Shown: piece after piece, positions 20,899-33,177 of the stretch
How the letters are laid out: every line of letters starts with the position of its first letter
Numbering within the stretch: position 1 is the stretch's first letter
Assembly (NCBI RefSeq): GCF_016545825.1
Contig: NC_052619.1
Location: 43,987,682-44,051,681 of the forward strand
DNA length: 64,000 nt
Direction: 5' to 3'
Origin: Eucalyptus grandis
Lineage: Eukaryota; Streptophyta; Magnoliopsida; Myrtales; Myrtaceae
Notes under the pieces: generated by a model
Seen by the model: the letters and a program-made list of their open reading frames with translations, nothing else
Database searches by the model: none
What the model was told of the DNA's origin: nothing
Position numbers and translations under genes: made by a program

Positions 20899-23800
20899 TG
20901 TGACATCCAAACTTTTGGGTTCTAATTTTGATTAGATAAATTAGGCATTTTATCGACATGGCTATAGTGTTTTCTTTGAGTTGGCCACTCACGAGATAAT
21001 TAGACTAGCTGGGCAAGCTATTAAGGACTTTAAGGCAGATATATTTGAGAATTTGACCAGGAATCGACTTCTCGACCATACTCATCTTTAAAGATCATTG
21101 TGGCATAATATAAAATCAATTTGAAATCAAAGATAGGTCGGTTCGACTAAGATGAATAACCGATCGTGGGTGACATCACTAAATTGGGAAAATTCTAATC
21201 CACCGGCACTAATTTGATTTTCTTATTATTTTGGTGCCTTGTGTCCGTATTTGAATCATCGAGATTTTCACAACAACCAAGAGTCGCCGATGGGTCAAGT
21301 GGGTTGTGGCTTGAAGAAAATCGACCACATGTCATTTGTCCTAAAATGTTCTGAAAACTACTCGGTAGCCTAGGTCACACTAAAAGCGCATCGGAGTGAA
21401 ATTAACCATCAATCTAAGTCCGATTTCATAAATTGAAGAGTCTGTCATGTCACAGGTCATTTTAGGAGTGTCGGCTCAGTCTCAGAAGATTTTTCTAATA
21501 ACCGAGACTTTTTGGGAAAAAGTCGTTTGGGCCATTTTCGTTCAATTGAAGCTAGAGGATTGTGAAATTGGAAAGCATGAGGGAGTTCTTGGATAGAAAA
21601 AATAATCAATTTGATAAGTGAGACATCAATTGATTTTATGAGTCATTTGAGAGAAATTCAAAAGGGAATTGGATGCAAAAATGCACAGGTGGGAAAACTC
21701 TAATCAAATTCCTTTGAAAATCTATGAGCTTATTCAAAAGAAATTGAAATAAAATTTTTCTATTTGAGGAAATTCTTTTCTTTTGATTTTAATTCCTATT
21801 TCTTTTTACCCCATTTGGCCAAACACCTAATTTTCTCACAAGTTTATCTTTCCTTCTTTCTTTCTTTTTCTTTTTCTCTCTCTCTCTCCCCTCTCTTTTC
21901 CCTCGTGCATGAGCCCCCTCCACCAAATGCTTGGCTGTCTTCCACTTTGCTTCCCCTTCTTTTTACTTTTGACTTTTCAAACACTTATCTTCTCTCTCTT
22001 CTTCCCTCACTCTCTCGTGACCGACTCTCTCTCCCTCCTCTTGCGTTCGTGCGAACCAGAAGACAACAAAAAAAGCAACGTCCATCGTTGCCGGAGCGGA
22101 AGGAACCGCGACCCGCACACCGCCTCACCGGACCCCTGCCGCACCACCACTTGACGCCGTGTGTCGCCATTCCGCCGCGCCCCCCAACCCCGCAACTTTT
22201 GTTTGTCCGCTAGAAGCCTCGCTCTTGTTCGATTGAGTAGACCGCGCGCCCACCTCCGCCGCCACCTCCGGCCTCACCGGAGTCCCCTCACCCTCCGCCA
22301 GCCCTATCCAGCTTGAATCAGCCCCGGATCCGCCCTAACCAGCAACGATCAGAAGGTTGCAAAAATGGGTATGACAGTGAGGTTTTGGCCCATTTTGGCC
22401 GTCTTCCCAAGCCCGGATGCTCGGCCCGCTTTGAGGAAAGTCGATCCTCGCGTCGACCTCGTCGTTTTGAGTGAGTTTTGCTCACTAATGCCTTCTTAGT
22501 TTGCTAATTACACTTAAAAGGTTGATTAGTGTTAGTTAAGTGTAATTAAGTGGTTAGATTAGAATTGATTAACGATTATTAGTTAATTGCATTGCATATT
22601 AGTTGTTTGGTTAGTATACTTAGATAAAGAATTGCCTATAGTATTTATTGGATGCTTCTTGGGATTTTTCCCAACCCTTATTGGGTGTTAATTAGGCAAT
22701 TTGGGCATAAATGGAATTTTTAGGAATTAAATATTAATTTTCAAAATTAATTATTTAATTATTTATTTTTCGAAAATTCAACTAGGATGGCCAGTGATTG
22801 GGATTTTATGCTGATGATCGTGGCGTAGTCCGTTTATTTAATTGAGCTTTATGTTGTGCTAAATTTAAATTATTGTATTTATTTATTTATTTTTCAAAAT
22901 TATTTATTTAATTATTTATTTTCCGGAAATTCAATTGGGATGGTTAGTGATCGAATTTTTTGCTGATTGTCGTGGTGCAGTCCATTTATTTAATTGAGAT
23001 TCAATTGTGTTTAATTGATTTAATTATGAAATTTTATGATATATTCCTATTGTTTGAAATTGAATGATTGATTGGTAGATTTTGTTTATTTATTATAATG
23101 CTTTGATTAATTGTAAAGTGGATGGAATCATGAGAGTGAATCGAAATATCTATAATCGATCATGGTTGTGATGGGCCTAATGGTTTGGTGATAAAGGACG
23201 TCACTAGCGAAAACGGCGCCTTAAAGAACGCACGTATCGGTCTAGTGCATACATCATTATAAACCTACGTGGTTCGGTGATTCAGGATATCACTGGTGAA
23301 AACGGCGCCTCAAAGAACGCACGTATCGGTCTAGTGCTCATATTGTTATAGGCATGTGTGGTTCGGTGATTAAGGACATCACTGGCGAAAACGGCGCCTT
23401 AAAGAACGCACACAATTGCCTATTGAATACATTGTTATAAGCATGTGTGGTTCGGTGATTTGGGATATCACTGGCGAAAACGGCGCCTTAAAGAACGAAC
23501 GCAATTGTCTAAATACAAAATAGGCATTGCTTGGATTTGGGGTTGTGAAAACGGCCTTAAAGAACACACGCATAAATAAGTTTATGTCACCTAAGCGAAG
23601 TTGACCGAGATTCATAATGGCTGGGAATTGTACTTGGAATCGTTAAAATGACTAGAAATGGTCCAACCGATATGTAATCGACTAGATTGATTGAGTATTG
23701 CTTTGATATGGTGTTGTGAATTGATTGATTGAATGGAAATAACCGTGAGTGCTCTTTTTGGCGTGTAATCGACTAGGTCGATTTGATCGATGCTTCGATT

Positions 23801-24357
23801 AGTGATGTGATTGCTTGGGTGCCTAATTGATCTGTGTTAACATGTAGATGGAATCTGAGGCCAAGTTAAGTCCTCTAACTCATGTGGTGCATAGGCAACC
23901 ATAAGGTGTATTAATTTACTAATCGAGTCTTAGGGGGTAGAACTTGCCGAGACATTATCCCATCCCTTATTGGATAACCATTTCAGGACCCTAGATTTCC
24001 CGGACAAGCCGAATTTGAAGCCGAGATGATGAGGAGAAGAAGGAGATGGAGAGTTTGAAGAAAATGAGCCTAGTGGTGAAAGACTAAGATCCCGATGATG
24101 ATCCCGATCATGATTTGAATAGATGGAGAAAACTCCTATCCTCTTTTGTGAACCCTGTACATGTGTGGTTGTGAATTTCATATGAAAAATATGGCATGCT
24201 TTTCTATCCCATTATTTTATTGTCTAGGGATTTATAATTGCTTCTGCATGTGCTATTAAAAAGGAAAAGGTCGGCAATATGTAGTCCTGAGATATCGCAT
24301 TTTAAAATCGACCAAAATTTGAAGGATAGTCACGTGACCGAGGGTCGTGGTGTGACA
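20899..24357 (+). repeat. 5' LTR of the family A element, 3459 bp
   Basis: Starts TGTGACATCC and ends GTGTGACA. Its first 0.5 kb matches 27844-28357 and its last 0.37 kb matches 32802-33177; the reverse complement matches 57542-61263. It has a CT-rich stretch with spurious open frames (21840-22300), an AT-rich centre (22500-23100) and a tandem array (23150-23600). Confidence 0.9.
23150..23600 (+). repeat. 89-bp tandem array inside the family A LTR
   Basis: The motif GGTGAT..GGAYATCACTGGCGAAAACGGCGCCTTAAAGAACGCAC recurs with GGCGCC at 23215, 23304, 23393 and 23482, exactly 89 bp apart. A fifth, shortened copy lies near 23553. The related LTR at 58240-58520 (minus) keeps the motif with irregular spacing. 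Confidence 0.92.
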
Positions 24358-24368
24358 TCCTCTTTTTG

Positions 24369-24380
24369 TGGTATCAGAGC
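24369..24380 (+). other. Primer-binding site of the family A element (initiator Met tRNA)
   Basis: TGGTATCAGAGC, complementary to the 3' end of the plant initiator methionine tRNA, lies 11 nt after the 5' LTR. Its place confirms element orientation and LTR end. Confidence 0.88.
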
Positions 24381-27277
24381 AATGGTTACGTATTGGAGTG
24401 ATAAGGAGCGATGACCTTTGGGATAGTAGTAAGATAACCTTTAAATTCATGACTGGTGCATGTCTTTGATAGCTCATTGGTAAAATTGTTTGTCGTGTGT
24501 AAATCACTTGCATTTAATCATTGTGGATTCGGAAGGCAGAGTGTCGACTCTAGCCAGCTTGAGCATGAGAGTGCCACCGCAGGTTGGTACTAGTGTAGCA
24601 GCATTGATTGATCCTAAGTCCGATAAGATCGTTCTGATGCAAGTGTTCCTTGGGATCTGGATGAGCCAATAAGATTAGGATCAAGTTGTTGTTGCTACAT
24701 TTGCTGAGGTCCAACCTGGAAGGATGATTAGCGAACAGATTTCAATATCTAAGTCAAGATTCAGCGCAAATAGACTTGGAATTCGGTCAAGGAAAAGACT
24801 GTTGTTGAGGAACAATATTCTATTTTCCCAATGGGAATGGTGGAATAATCAGGTCAGCATTCAAACAAATGGAACATGTTGTTCCATGGAAGACAGTATG
24901 GATTAGTCCCGTGTATTTTGAGGACAGGAATTTGTGGTAAGCGTCGCTAGCACACATGATTTATGGGTTGTCCGCATGAGTAGATTTATAGAAGAAGTGC
25001 GCCATAGAACGCATTGTGGAATTTTTTGGATAGGTCTCTAGTACAAGAAATAGTGCATGCTGGCACTTGGCAGGAGGTAGAAAACTCACCATATAGGTGT
25101 CGAAATCGTGGAAGGAAACATGGATGAATTCAGTGTCCGGGTATGGTGAGAAGAACGGAAATAGAACCAACCCGGCACTAGTCAGAGGAAGAATGTTTTA
25201 GGGAAAATTCTAGCAGAGTATCGTAGCAAAGTTTTGGCGAAGTTTGGGGAACTTCAGTTTATTGAAATAAGTGAAAGAAATGGGAATCACTAGTGATAGT
25301 CATGCTTGACTAGTTGCTGAAGTGTAACTTTGACGCTACATGAGTAAAATGGGCTCGTGGAGCATCTTGTGGTAATAAATCATGGTCATGGAGTAATTCA
25401 ACTTAGTCCAGGAGCACCTGAAAGTGTCGAGTTTATTGGGAGTTGAAATGAATCTTCGATTTCTTTAGTCTCGTTGATTGAAGACAACCCACTTGTTCAA
25501 TGGAGATTGTCGAGGTTACTTGGTGATGGTTATAGTTAAGACATATTGGAGAATTGGAGATAGAAGACATCTCAATGGTCTAAGAATTTCTAGATGTGTT
25601 GTCATAAGAACTGTCAAACCGTTGCTAGAGAAAGAGATAGAAATTACGATCAAACTAGCACCAGCATCGAGCCACTCTCGAAGACTTCTTACTAGTTATT
25701 GTTGTTTGAATTGATAGAGCCAAAGGTATGGATGTGAAGATTGATGAATGAGGAATTCATGCATATCAATGCATCACTTTAGGGAACATCAGTTTTGTGG
25801 AGAGAGAAAGGAAGATGGTTCATTGCAATCATGCATCAACTATTGTCAACTCAATTGGGTGACTTGTTATAAAGAGTGTTGATGTCTTCAAGGATCGACT
25901 TGATGATAGGTTATCGTCAATTGAGAACCAGGAAGGAGGTTATACTGAAGACAACATTTCGCACTTGATTTAGCCCTTGTGAGAATAATGTAAAGCCATT
26001 TGATTTGACAAACGATCCAGCCACTGTCATAAATATGACAAACCGAGTGCTCAAAGATTATCTAGATCAATGGTGATCGTGTAGTGTAGTGACATTCTAG
26101 GGTATTCATTTAGTGTTGAGGATCACGAGAGCCCCTAAGAATGGTCATGTGATTACAGGTAAAGGAATTTTCATGGACCCAGCCAAGATCGAATCAGTTG
26201 TTAATGGACCAAGATCGACAACAATGTCAGAGATCAGAAGCCATGGAGATTAGACAGATTACTATAGAAGGCTTGTGAAAGAATTTTCAGCATCAATATC
26301 ATCGCGGGCTTGACCTCTTAAGAAAGAAGAAAAATTCATCGGCATAGACAAATGCAAAGATAATTGCCAGAGCTTAAGTAAGAACAGGCTACCGCACTTA
26401 TTCTAAACATTTCATATGGCTCTGGAAAGCATGAAATCTTTAGTCATGTGTCTTGCAGAGGACTGGGTACGTATTGATACAACATGAGAAGATTGTTGCA
26501 TAACCGTCCCGCCAATTGAGACCAAATAAGTTGAATAAGAAACGGTGTCGTGAATCAGAATTTTGGCAGGACTATAATGGTGTTATCTAGTATCACCTTG
26601 GAGAAACGAAAAGAGTCATTGATGTGTTGAGTCGAGAGTCTTCAATTGTTCATAGGTCTGGCTAAAGTGTAGACTTTACTTGAAAATGGTTCGAAATTCG
26701 GTTTTCAAATTTGAGGTAGGCTACCTTCTGAATTTTATAGCCACCCTCAAAATTAAACCAGATGTTCAAATTAGAATCAGTGCCTAATTGACAGACAGAG
26801 ATGTTCAGAAGATCTTATAAGAGGATACTGGTAAAAAAGAATCTGACCTTAAGATTTTTTGGGGATGGAACGTTTGGGTTCCATGAGTGATTGAGTGCAC
26901 TTGATAGTGTAGCACTCAGGGAAAAGATCTTGTCAGAAATTCACTATAGTATTTCAATTTTTGACCAGACAATGCAAGTAGATTGGAATCGGCGTCAGCT
27001 AGATTGGTAGACCAATATGAAGATAGATATTGCCAGGTAGGTTGTAAGTGTCAGAGGTGTCAGTAAGTGAAAGTTCAGTAATGCAAACCAAGAGAACTTT
27101 TACCATCACTCGAGAGTCCCAAGTGGGAATGAAAATATATCACAATGGAACATTGTGACAGGCTTACTAAAGAGTCGGGAGAGTACCGATTCCATTTGAG
27201 GATAGTGATCGATCGATAGATGGAGTCAGTCCACTTTTGTACAGTACGAATAGATCTTGTTTTGAATGGGTATACCG

Positions 27278-27354
<77 letters not shown>

Positions 27355-27843
27355 TCATCGGCATGGAGTGCCGATGATGAATTATATTTTGAATCTAGAT
27401 CAGAGGTTACAAGTTTGGCAGAGTTGTCAGAGGGTTCTTTCTTACGTAGCGCATAGCAGATGGTACAGATTTTCAGTGGTGAAAAGAAAGTAAAGTGAAG
27501 AAAGATCACAGGCGTAGTCGCCGAATCGGTGATTGCATATTGTCGAGTAAAGACTGTCAAAGTTAGAAAATTTGAATTGTTGACATGGTGTCAAGAAAAA
27601 GAGATCGGATGTGGACGACAAAGTGTCAGATGTGAGGAACTCAATTCAATTGTTGGTTCAAAAAGAGCAAATTTGTGTACCAATATGGTCTCCTTAGTCA
27701 AAGTGGTCAGACAACACCACAAGACCAAATGATTAGTGTGGAAAAAGTGAGACTCGATGAGATAACAACACCCCCACCTTTTTATTTAAGGATTGGTAAA
27801 GGTTTAAATTTCGAGGACGAAATTTTTATAAGAGAGGAAGAGT
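24381..27843 (+). pseudogene. Decayed gag-pol of the family A element
   Basis: No long frame survives. Recognisable traces, in order, are the reverse transcriptase/RNase H junction near 26160 (MDPAKIESVVN, YYRRLVKEFS), the RNase H end near 26590-26640 (YHLGETKRVIDVLSRES), and integrase core traces near 27360-27450. The internal region is only about 3.5 kb, so deletions are likely as well as point decay. A (TG)35 microsatellite interrupts the integrase part. Confidence 0.75.
27281..27350 (+). repeat. (TG)35 microsatellite
   Basis: Seventy bases of uninterrupted TG inside the integrase remnant of the family A element. Long open frames of Val-Cys or Thr-His repeats across it are artefacts. Confidence 0.97.
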
Positions 27844-28357
27844 TGTGACATCTAGATTTTCGGGTTTTAATTTCGATTAGATAAATTGGGCATTTCATTG
27901 ACGCGATTACAATTTTTTTCTTTGAGTTGGCCACTTACGAGATAACTAGACTAGCTGGGTAAGCTATTAAGGATTTTAAGGCAGATAGATTTGAGAATTC
28001 GACTAGGAATCGACTTCTCGACTGTGCTCATGCGGCACAGTATAAAATCGATTTGAAATCATAGATAGGTTAGTTTGACCGAGATGAATGACCGATCATG
28101 GGTGACTCCACTAAATTGAAAAACTCTCTCGACGGCACTAATTTGATTTTTTATTGTTGTTTTGGTACTCTATGTCCGTATTTGAATCCTCGAGATTTTG
28201 ACGACAATCGAGAGTCGCCAATGTGTCGAGTGGGTCATGGGCTCGAAAAAATCGATCACGGGTCATTTGTCCTAAAAAGTTCTAAAACTAACCCGGTAGC
28301 CTAGATCACACTAAAAGCGCGTCGGAGTGAAATTAACCGCCAATCTAAGTCCGATTT
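27844..28357 (+). repeat. First piece of the family A 3' LTR
   Basis: Begins TGTGACATCTAG straight after a purine-rich tract and follows the 5' LTR colinearly up to CCGATTT near 28357 (equivalent to 21426). Similarity then stops and family B integrase sequence begins. Confidence 0.88.
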
Positions 28358-29213
28358 TGAGATTTACTTCGAACTTTTGGCGAAATCTTCAAATTGCATT
28401 AGGAACTAAGCTTCAGCTTAGTACTGCCATCCCCTTACAGATGGACAAACAGAAAAGAGTAATCCGATATTAGAGGATATGTGAAGGGCTTGTGTAATTG
28501 ATTTCAAAGGAAATTGGGATGAAAGATTGCATTTGGTGGAGTTTGCCTATAATAATAGTTTTCAGAAAAGTATAAACATGGCTCCCTATGAAGTATTATA
28601 TGGAAGGAGAGGTAGGACTCCTGTCTGTTGGAATGAAGTAGGTGAAAGGAAATTGACAGGACTTGAACTGGTACAAGTTACCACTGAGGCTGTTGAAATT
28701 ATCAGAAAAGACTTAAAATAGCTCGAGTAGACGGAAAGACTACGCGATAGGCGTAGAAGACCTTTGGAATTTAGCGTAGGAGATCATGTATTCCTTAAGG
28801 TATCTCCAATGAAAGGGATATCTCGATTTGGGATGAAGGGTAAATTAAGCCCTAGATTTGTCGGACCTTTTGAAGTACTTGAAAGGATAGGGGATGTAGC
28901 TTATTGCTTAGCGCTACCTCCTAAGTTAGGAAATTTGCACGATGTGTTTCATGTATCGATGTTGAGGAAGTACCAGCCGGATCCTGGTCACATACTCGAT
29001 CATGAAGCCATCAAAATGGATGAGAAAGTGAGGTACATTGAAGAGCATGTACAAATATTGGATCGAAAGGAATAAATTCTTAGGACTAAGAAGATCCCAT
29101 TAGTTAAGGTATTATGGCGACATCATGATATGGAGGAAGCCACATGGGAAAGTGAGGATCAGATGAAGGAAAAGTACCCCTATTTGTTTCAAGAAGGCAC
29201 GAGTGGTGTCTAA
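28358..29213 (+). pseudogene. Integrase C-terminus and chromodomain, family B
   Basis: The first codons read FTSNFWRNLQIALGTKLQLS, the integrase core around the catalytic-glutamate helix. A frameshift follows near 28425. The stretch from 28527 reads HLVEFAYNNSFQKSINMAPYE. The next reads VFLKVSPMKGISRFG and HDVFHVSMLRKYQPDPGH, standard Ty3/gypsy integrase C-terminal signatures. The tail VLWRHHDMEEATWESED is chromodomain-like; the frame ends near 29213. In-frame stops at about 28481, 28719 and 29073 make it a pseudogene. Confidence 0.85.
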
Positions 29214-30109
29214 TTTCGAGGACGAAATTCTTTAAGGAGGGGAGAATTGTGGCATCCCAAAATTCAAGTCACCCTCTAGAGGAATTAAAGCCTATAATTA
29301 GGTAATGAAAATTTCCCATGGTTTATGCTTTAGCCATTAGTCTCCTTTTAAGATTAGGTGATTTGTGCTTGTGTTTATGAGATTTTAAATTTGATAGATT
29401 AATGATAATAATCTATGCTTGACCATGCACCTTATAGATTAAATTCCTATAAATAAAATGTCACAAGACTTTGGCCATGTGGAATTTAAAATTTAAAATT
29501 TGTAGAAGAAATTATAAAAGGGGAAAATTTAATTTTTATTTAGGTTGGGCCTTAGGCCCATTGGCCTAAGCCTTAGTGGGCCAAGCTGGTCGGCCCAATT
29601 AGGCCCGCGAAAGGGGGCTGTCGCCGGCCCAAGAGGAGGCCCAAGCCCATGCATGAGCTTTGCCAAGTGGCAAGGAGGAGCTCATGCATTGGCCAATTGA
29701 AAGGCAAACTAATCATTGCAAATGATTAGGAAATGGGGGAATAAAAGGGAAGAGGAGAGAGAGAGAGGTGGCCGGTTGAGCTACCGCCCAAAGAGAGAGA
29801 GAGACTGTGCGAGAGAGAGAGAGAGAGTGAGGCCGAGAGGGAGGAGAAGCCGAGAGGAAGGAGTCGCCGTCGCACGCCGTCCATCCGCCCGTGCGCCGCC
29901 CGTGCGCCGCCCGTTCGCCTCCGTGTGCCGCCGTTTGTGTGGTCTAGAGGCAAGTTGGGAATCCACTTTCTACTCTTGCACCAATGTTTGGCATGTATGG
30001 TCGAAATTTAGGATGATTGGAGGCATGGGAGTGAGGCTAATGTGTTTTGTTCTTGAGTTGCATGCTGTTTTCGCATGAACTGTTTGAGTCAGAACCTTGT
30101 GAGAGCTTG

Positions 30110-30800
30110 CATGCATGTTTTGAGTTCGATTTTGACTTTTATTTCTTCATGAAAGTTGTAGCTAACATCTTAAAATACAACATAATAGAATTTGGTGTAA
30201 AATTATGGATATTTGAGGGGTCAAAATCTCATCCTACGGAGACATCAGATCTGGAACGATTTCGCTGACCTTGTGGTAGATCTGGGCTTGCATGTTGATT
30301 TTTATCAAGAATATCTCCTCGACTTCTTCATAAAACTTGTAGAGAACACCTTGAAGTTTAACATACTCAAATTTGAGGCAAAATGAACAAGTATAACCTA
30401 GTAAATCGACTTACTCTTGAAAACCGTAAATCTGGAGACGTGGTACAGGACACCCGAGACTTCATGGACCCAAATGACGACTATACTCTGAATATTTGAC
30501 TTAGATCCCTTCATGAAACTTGTAGAGAACATCTTGAAGTAAAACATATCCAAATTTCAGAGGAAAAAAAGAAGAATAGGTAGGTGAAGACTCAGTATTT
30601 CGGAGAAGCATGCACTGGACGTTTCGGTGTTAGATCCAGAAGCTTCGTGTGACTGTAGGAAATAATCTAAAAATAATTTGGCTTGGAAGTCTTCATGAAA
30701 AATATACTTTAGTGTCTTGGCTATAACTTGGTAAAATTTCGTAATTTTTGGAGGTCGTTCGGGTATTTTAATTAAATTATTCCGGAAACTGTGCATTCTG
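30110..30800 (+). repeat. About 182-bp tandem repeat, four degenerate copies
   Basis: The block CTTCATGAAACTTGTAGAGAAC and variants recurs near 30143, 30323, 30508 and 30689, spacing 180, 185 and 181 bp. Copies have diverged strongly, so the array is old or evolving within the LTR. Confidence 0.8.
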
Positions 30801-31329
30801 ATTTCATCCGAAATTACATGCTGTATTTGTGTGAATTAAGAATTTGTGTGGAATTCTATTTGGCTATGTATTTTGCATGAAATCATTATCCTATTGTCTT
30901 GTCTATCACTTGCCTTAATTTTATGATTTTTGAAAATCATATGGATATTTAAATTTAATATTTTCCAAAGTGACACAAGCTGGAATTTAAATAAATGTAA
31001 AAAGGCATGATAAATGGATTATTTTAATTGGTACGAATTCCATAAATTTTATTTTATGAATAATTGTACCTTGTTGCATGTATGATGAGGTCTTGATGCA
31101 TGCATGACAATGAATTGAGATGCATGTATGAATTCAATGCTGAATATGATTTTGTTTGCCATTACATCATATGCCATGCTAAATTGAGACCGAAATTGGT
31201 GAACATGGATAATAATAAATGAGGAAAACTGTTATGGCGGATGATAATGCCCTGGGAGTGTTAGGATGCCCGGGATGGGGGGTGCCGGAAGCCGGATTGT
31301 ATTGAGATACAAGGCCGGATTGTCCTCGA

Positions 31330-31580
31330 GAGTTTCGAGATGCCCGGAAGTGGGGTGCCGGAAGCCCCGGAGGTTTGTGCCTGGGGGATGCCTCGTGACG
31401 CCAGTTGGGGTGTGAGATGCCCGGCCAGGGAGTGTAAATGCCAGAAGCCTCGGAGGTTTTTGCCCGAGAGATGCCTCGTGATGCCAGTTAGGATGCGAGA
31501 TGCCTGGAATGTGGGGGGCCGGATGCCCGGTGGTGTGTGCCGGAGGGTTATTTTGCGATGCCGGATGTGGTGATCGAATT
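31330..31580 (+). repeat. About 80-bp GC-rich tandem repeat
   Basis: GAGATGCCCGG and GAAGCCYCGGAGGTTT blocks repeat, with GAGATGC starting at 31337, 31414 and 31497. Copies are imperfect. Confidence 0.75.
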
Positions 31581-31599
31581 GAAAGATAAAAGTGAAAAA

Positions 31600-31850
31600 T
31601 GATGACATGATATGATGATGATCACCTATGGCATGATGATGATATATGATATGATATGATGATGATCACTTATGGCATGATGATATGCATGTATGAGATG
31701 ATATGATGATGATCACCTATGGCATGATGATGATATATGACATGATATGATGATGATCACCTATGGCATGATGATGATATATGATATGATATGATGATGA
31801 TCACTTATGGCATGATGATATGCATGTATGAGATGATATGATGATGATGA
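31600..31850 (+). repeat. 44/47-bp minisatellite with 135-bp higher-order unit
   Basis: GATCACYTATGGCATGATGA starts at 31620, 31664, 31711, 31755 and 31799. Spacing is 44, 47, 44 and 44 bp. The variant pattern repeats after 135 bp (31664 and 31799 share GATCACTTATGG then GATATGCATG). Confidence 0.88.
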
Positions 31851-32801
31851 TATGTCTAGGACATAATGATGATGGCATATGTATGATATGATGGTACATG
31901 TGTATGACATGATGATGATAACCTATGACATAACGACATGTATGTGTTATGATTGTGATGAATATGTATGATGGTATATGCATGGCTTCGAGGTAAGCAC
32001 GCATGGATGCATAAATGGCATGTACGATGTTATGATTGTATTACATGATGCATTGAGTGGTTATTGGATTCTTTTACCTGCTGAGTGGTTGTACTCACCC
32101 TTTTGGGGACCAACATTTCAGATTAGCAACATGCCGCTCCCTACTGTCACGCGGGGTGTGTTTTAGGATCTACCATCCGATGTAGAGGTCGAGTACGAGG
32201 AGTTTGGTTGTCCCTCTGTTCCTGGATTGACGTATATTTGAGCGCGCTGTTTAGTCATGTACGATATAGGCCTGGCTGGGGGCCTTGTTGTCCAGGAGTT
32301 CATGTCCGTCCACATTCGTCGCGACGGAGTGATGCGTGGGATGTTGCCGCCGCCACCGCCTGATGCACCGGGTTGGGTGTGAGGGCCCGTGCGTGACGAG
32401 TAGGAGCTGGATCTTTTTGGGGATAGTTAGCCGACATTGATGATGGGGATTTAACACGTGAGTTGTAGCGGGTCGAGGGTTTCTTTTTGGGGTTTTAGGC
32501 CGGGCATGGCTGAGTCCTGGCTTTTCCTTTTGATGTACCGACCCAAGAAGTCCCATCTTGGAAATATGTAAATAAAGTGTCAAGGCTTGTCTTTTAATCA
32601 TGATGATTAGTGGTGTGTATTTGTATCATGGTTGATGGAGGGTGAGATGGTGATGTTCTATTTTGCTTCCGCTAATGAGTCGCGCCGGGACCGTTTTAAA
32701 AAAAAAAAAATGTCTATGAATTGTAATGCTTCTTCTAAGAGATGTAATAAGGTGTAACGTTGGTGCCTGTGGCGACCAAGAAGAAGGGTTCGGGTGCCAC
32801 A

Positions 32802-33177
32802 CCCCTAGATTTCCCAAAGACGAGCCGACATTTGAAGCCGAGGATGAGCGAGAAGAAGGAGATGAAGAGTTTGAAGAAAATGAGCCTAGTGGTGAAAGAT
32901 CTGAGGAGGATCGAGATGATGATCTCGAGCATGATTCGGATGAGGACCGAAATCCTATCCTCTTTTGTGAACCCTGTACATCTGTGGTTGTGAATTTCAA
33001 TATGAAAAATATGGCTTGTTTTTCTATCTCATTGTTTTATTATCTGGGGATTTATAATTGCTTCCACATGTGCTATTAAAAAGGAAATGGTCGGCGATAT
33101 GTAGTCATGGGATATCATATTTTAAAATCGACCAAAATTTGAAGGATTGTCACGTGACCGAGGGTCGGGGCGTGACA
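32802..33177 (+). repeat. Second piece of the family A 3' LTR
   Basis: CCCTAGATTTCCC onward is colinear with the 5' LTR from about 23988 to 24357 and ends GTGACA at 33177, followed by the target duplication CTAAC. Confidence 0.88.

Larger units (their letters stand above)
28358..32801 (+). mobile_element. Family B Ty3/gypsy element, 5'-truncated, nested in family A
   Basis: Only the end of integrase with a chromodomain-like tail (28358-29213), a polypurine tract (AAGGAGGGGAGAA, 29234-29246) and a complete 3' LTR (29248-32801) remain. The 5' LTR, gag, protease, reverse transcriptase and RNase H are absent. Sequence right of 32801 resumes the family A LTR, showing nesting. The C-terminal chromodomain-like sequence and the GAGGACGAAATTC block before the LTR suggest a Tekay/Del-like chromovirus. 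Confidence 0.83.
29248..32801 (+). repeat. 3' LTR of the family B element, 3554 bp
   Basis: Starts TGTGGCATCCC after the polypurine tract and ends GGGTGCCACA. Its last 0.83 kb matches 1-828. It carries three kinds of tandem repeat (30110-30800, 31330-31580, 31600-31850) and a GA-rich stretch near 29755-29850. No gene is supported. Confidence 0.88.
20899..33177 (+). mobile_element. Family A Ty3/gypsy chromovirus, with a nested element
   Basis: The full element runs from TGTGACATC at 20899 to ...GTGACA at 33177. Identical 5-bp flanks CTAAC (20894-20898 and 33178-33182) mark the original target duplication. Order: 5' LTR 20899-24357, primer-binding site 24369-24380, decayed gag-pol to 27843 with a polypurine tract near 27830-27842, then a 3' LTR in two pieces (27844-28357 and 32802-33177) split by family B sequence. 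The central part of the 3' LTR is missing. The right end is about 230 bp from the stop codon of the first dioxygenase gene. Confidence 0.88.

Noticed and set aside
21764..22213. 149-codon open frame rich in Ser, Leu and Pro
   Set aside because: Low-complexity CT-rich sequence inside the family A 5' LTR, with no homologous domain.
23150..23600. Regularly spaced repeats resembling a CRISPR array
   Set aside because: Repeat and spacer are both conserved in an 89-bp tandem unit, within a plant LTR; there are no cas genes and the genome is eukaryotic.
24369..24380. TGGTATCAGAGC as a tRNA gene remnant
   Set aside because: Only the 12-nt primer-binding complement is present, 11 nt after an LTR end; no tRNA body surrounds it.
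27075..27560. 161-codon frame with Thr-His repeats and related Val-Cys frames
   Set aside because: Translation of the (TG)35 microsatellite inside a dead retroelement.
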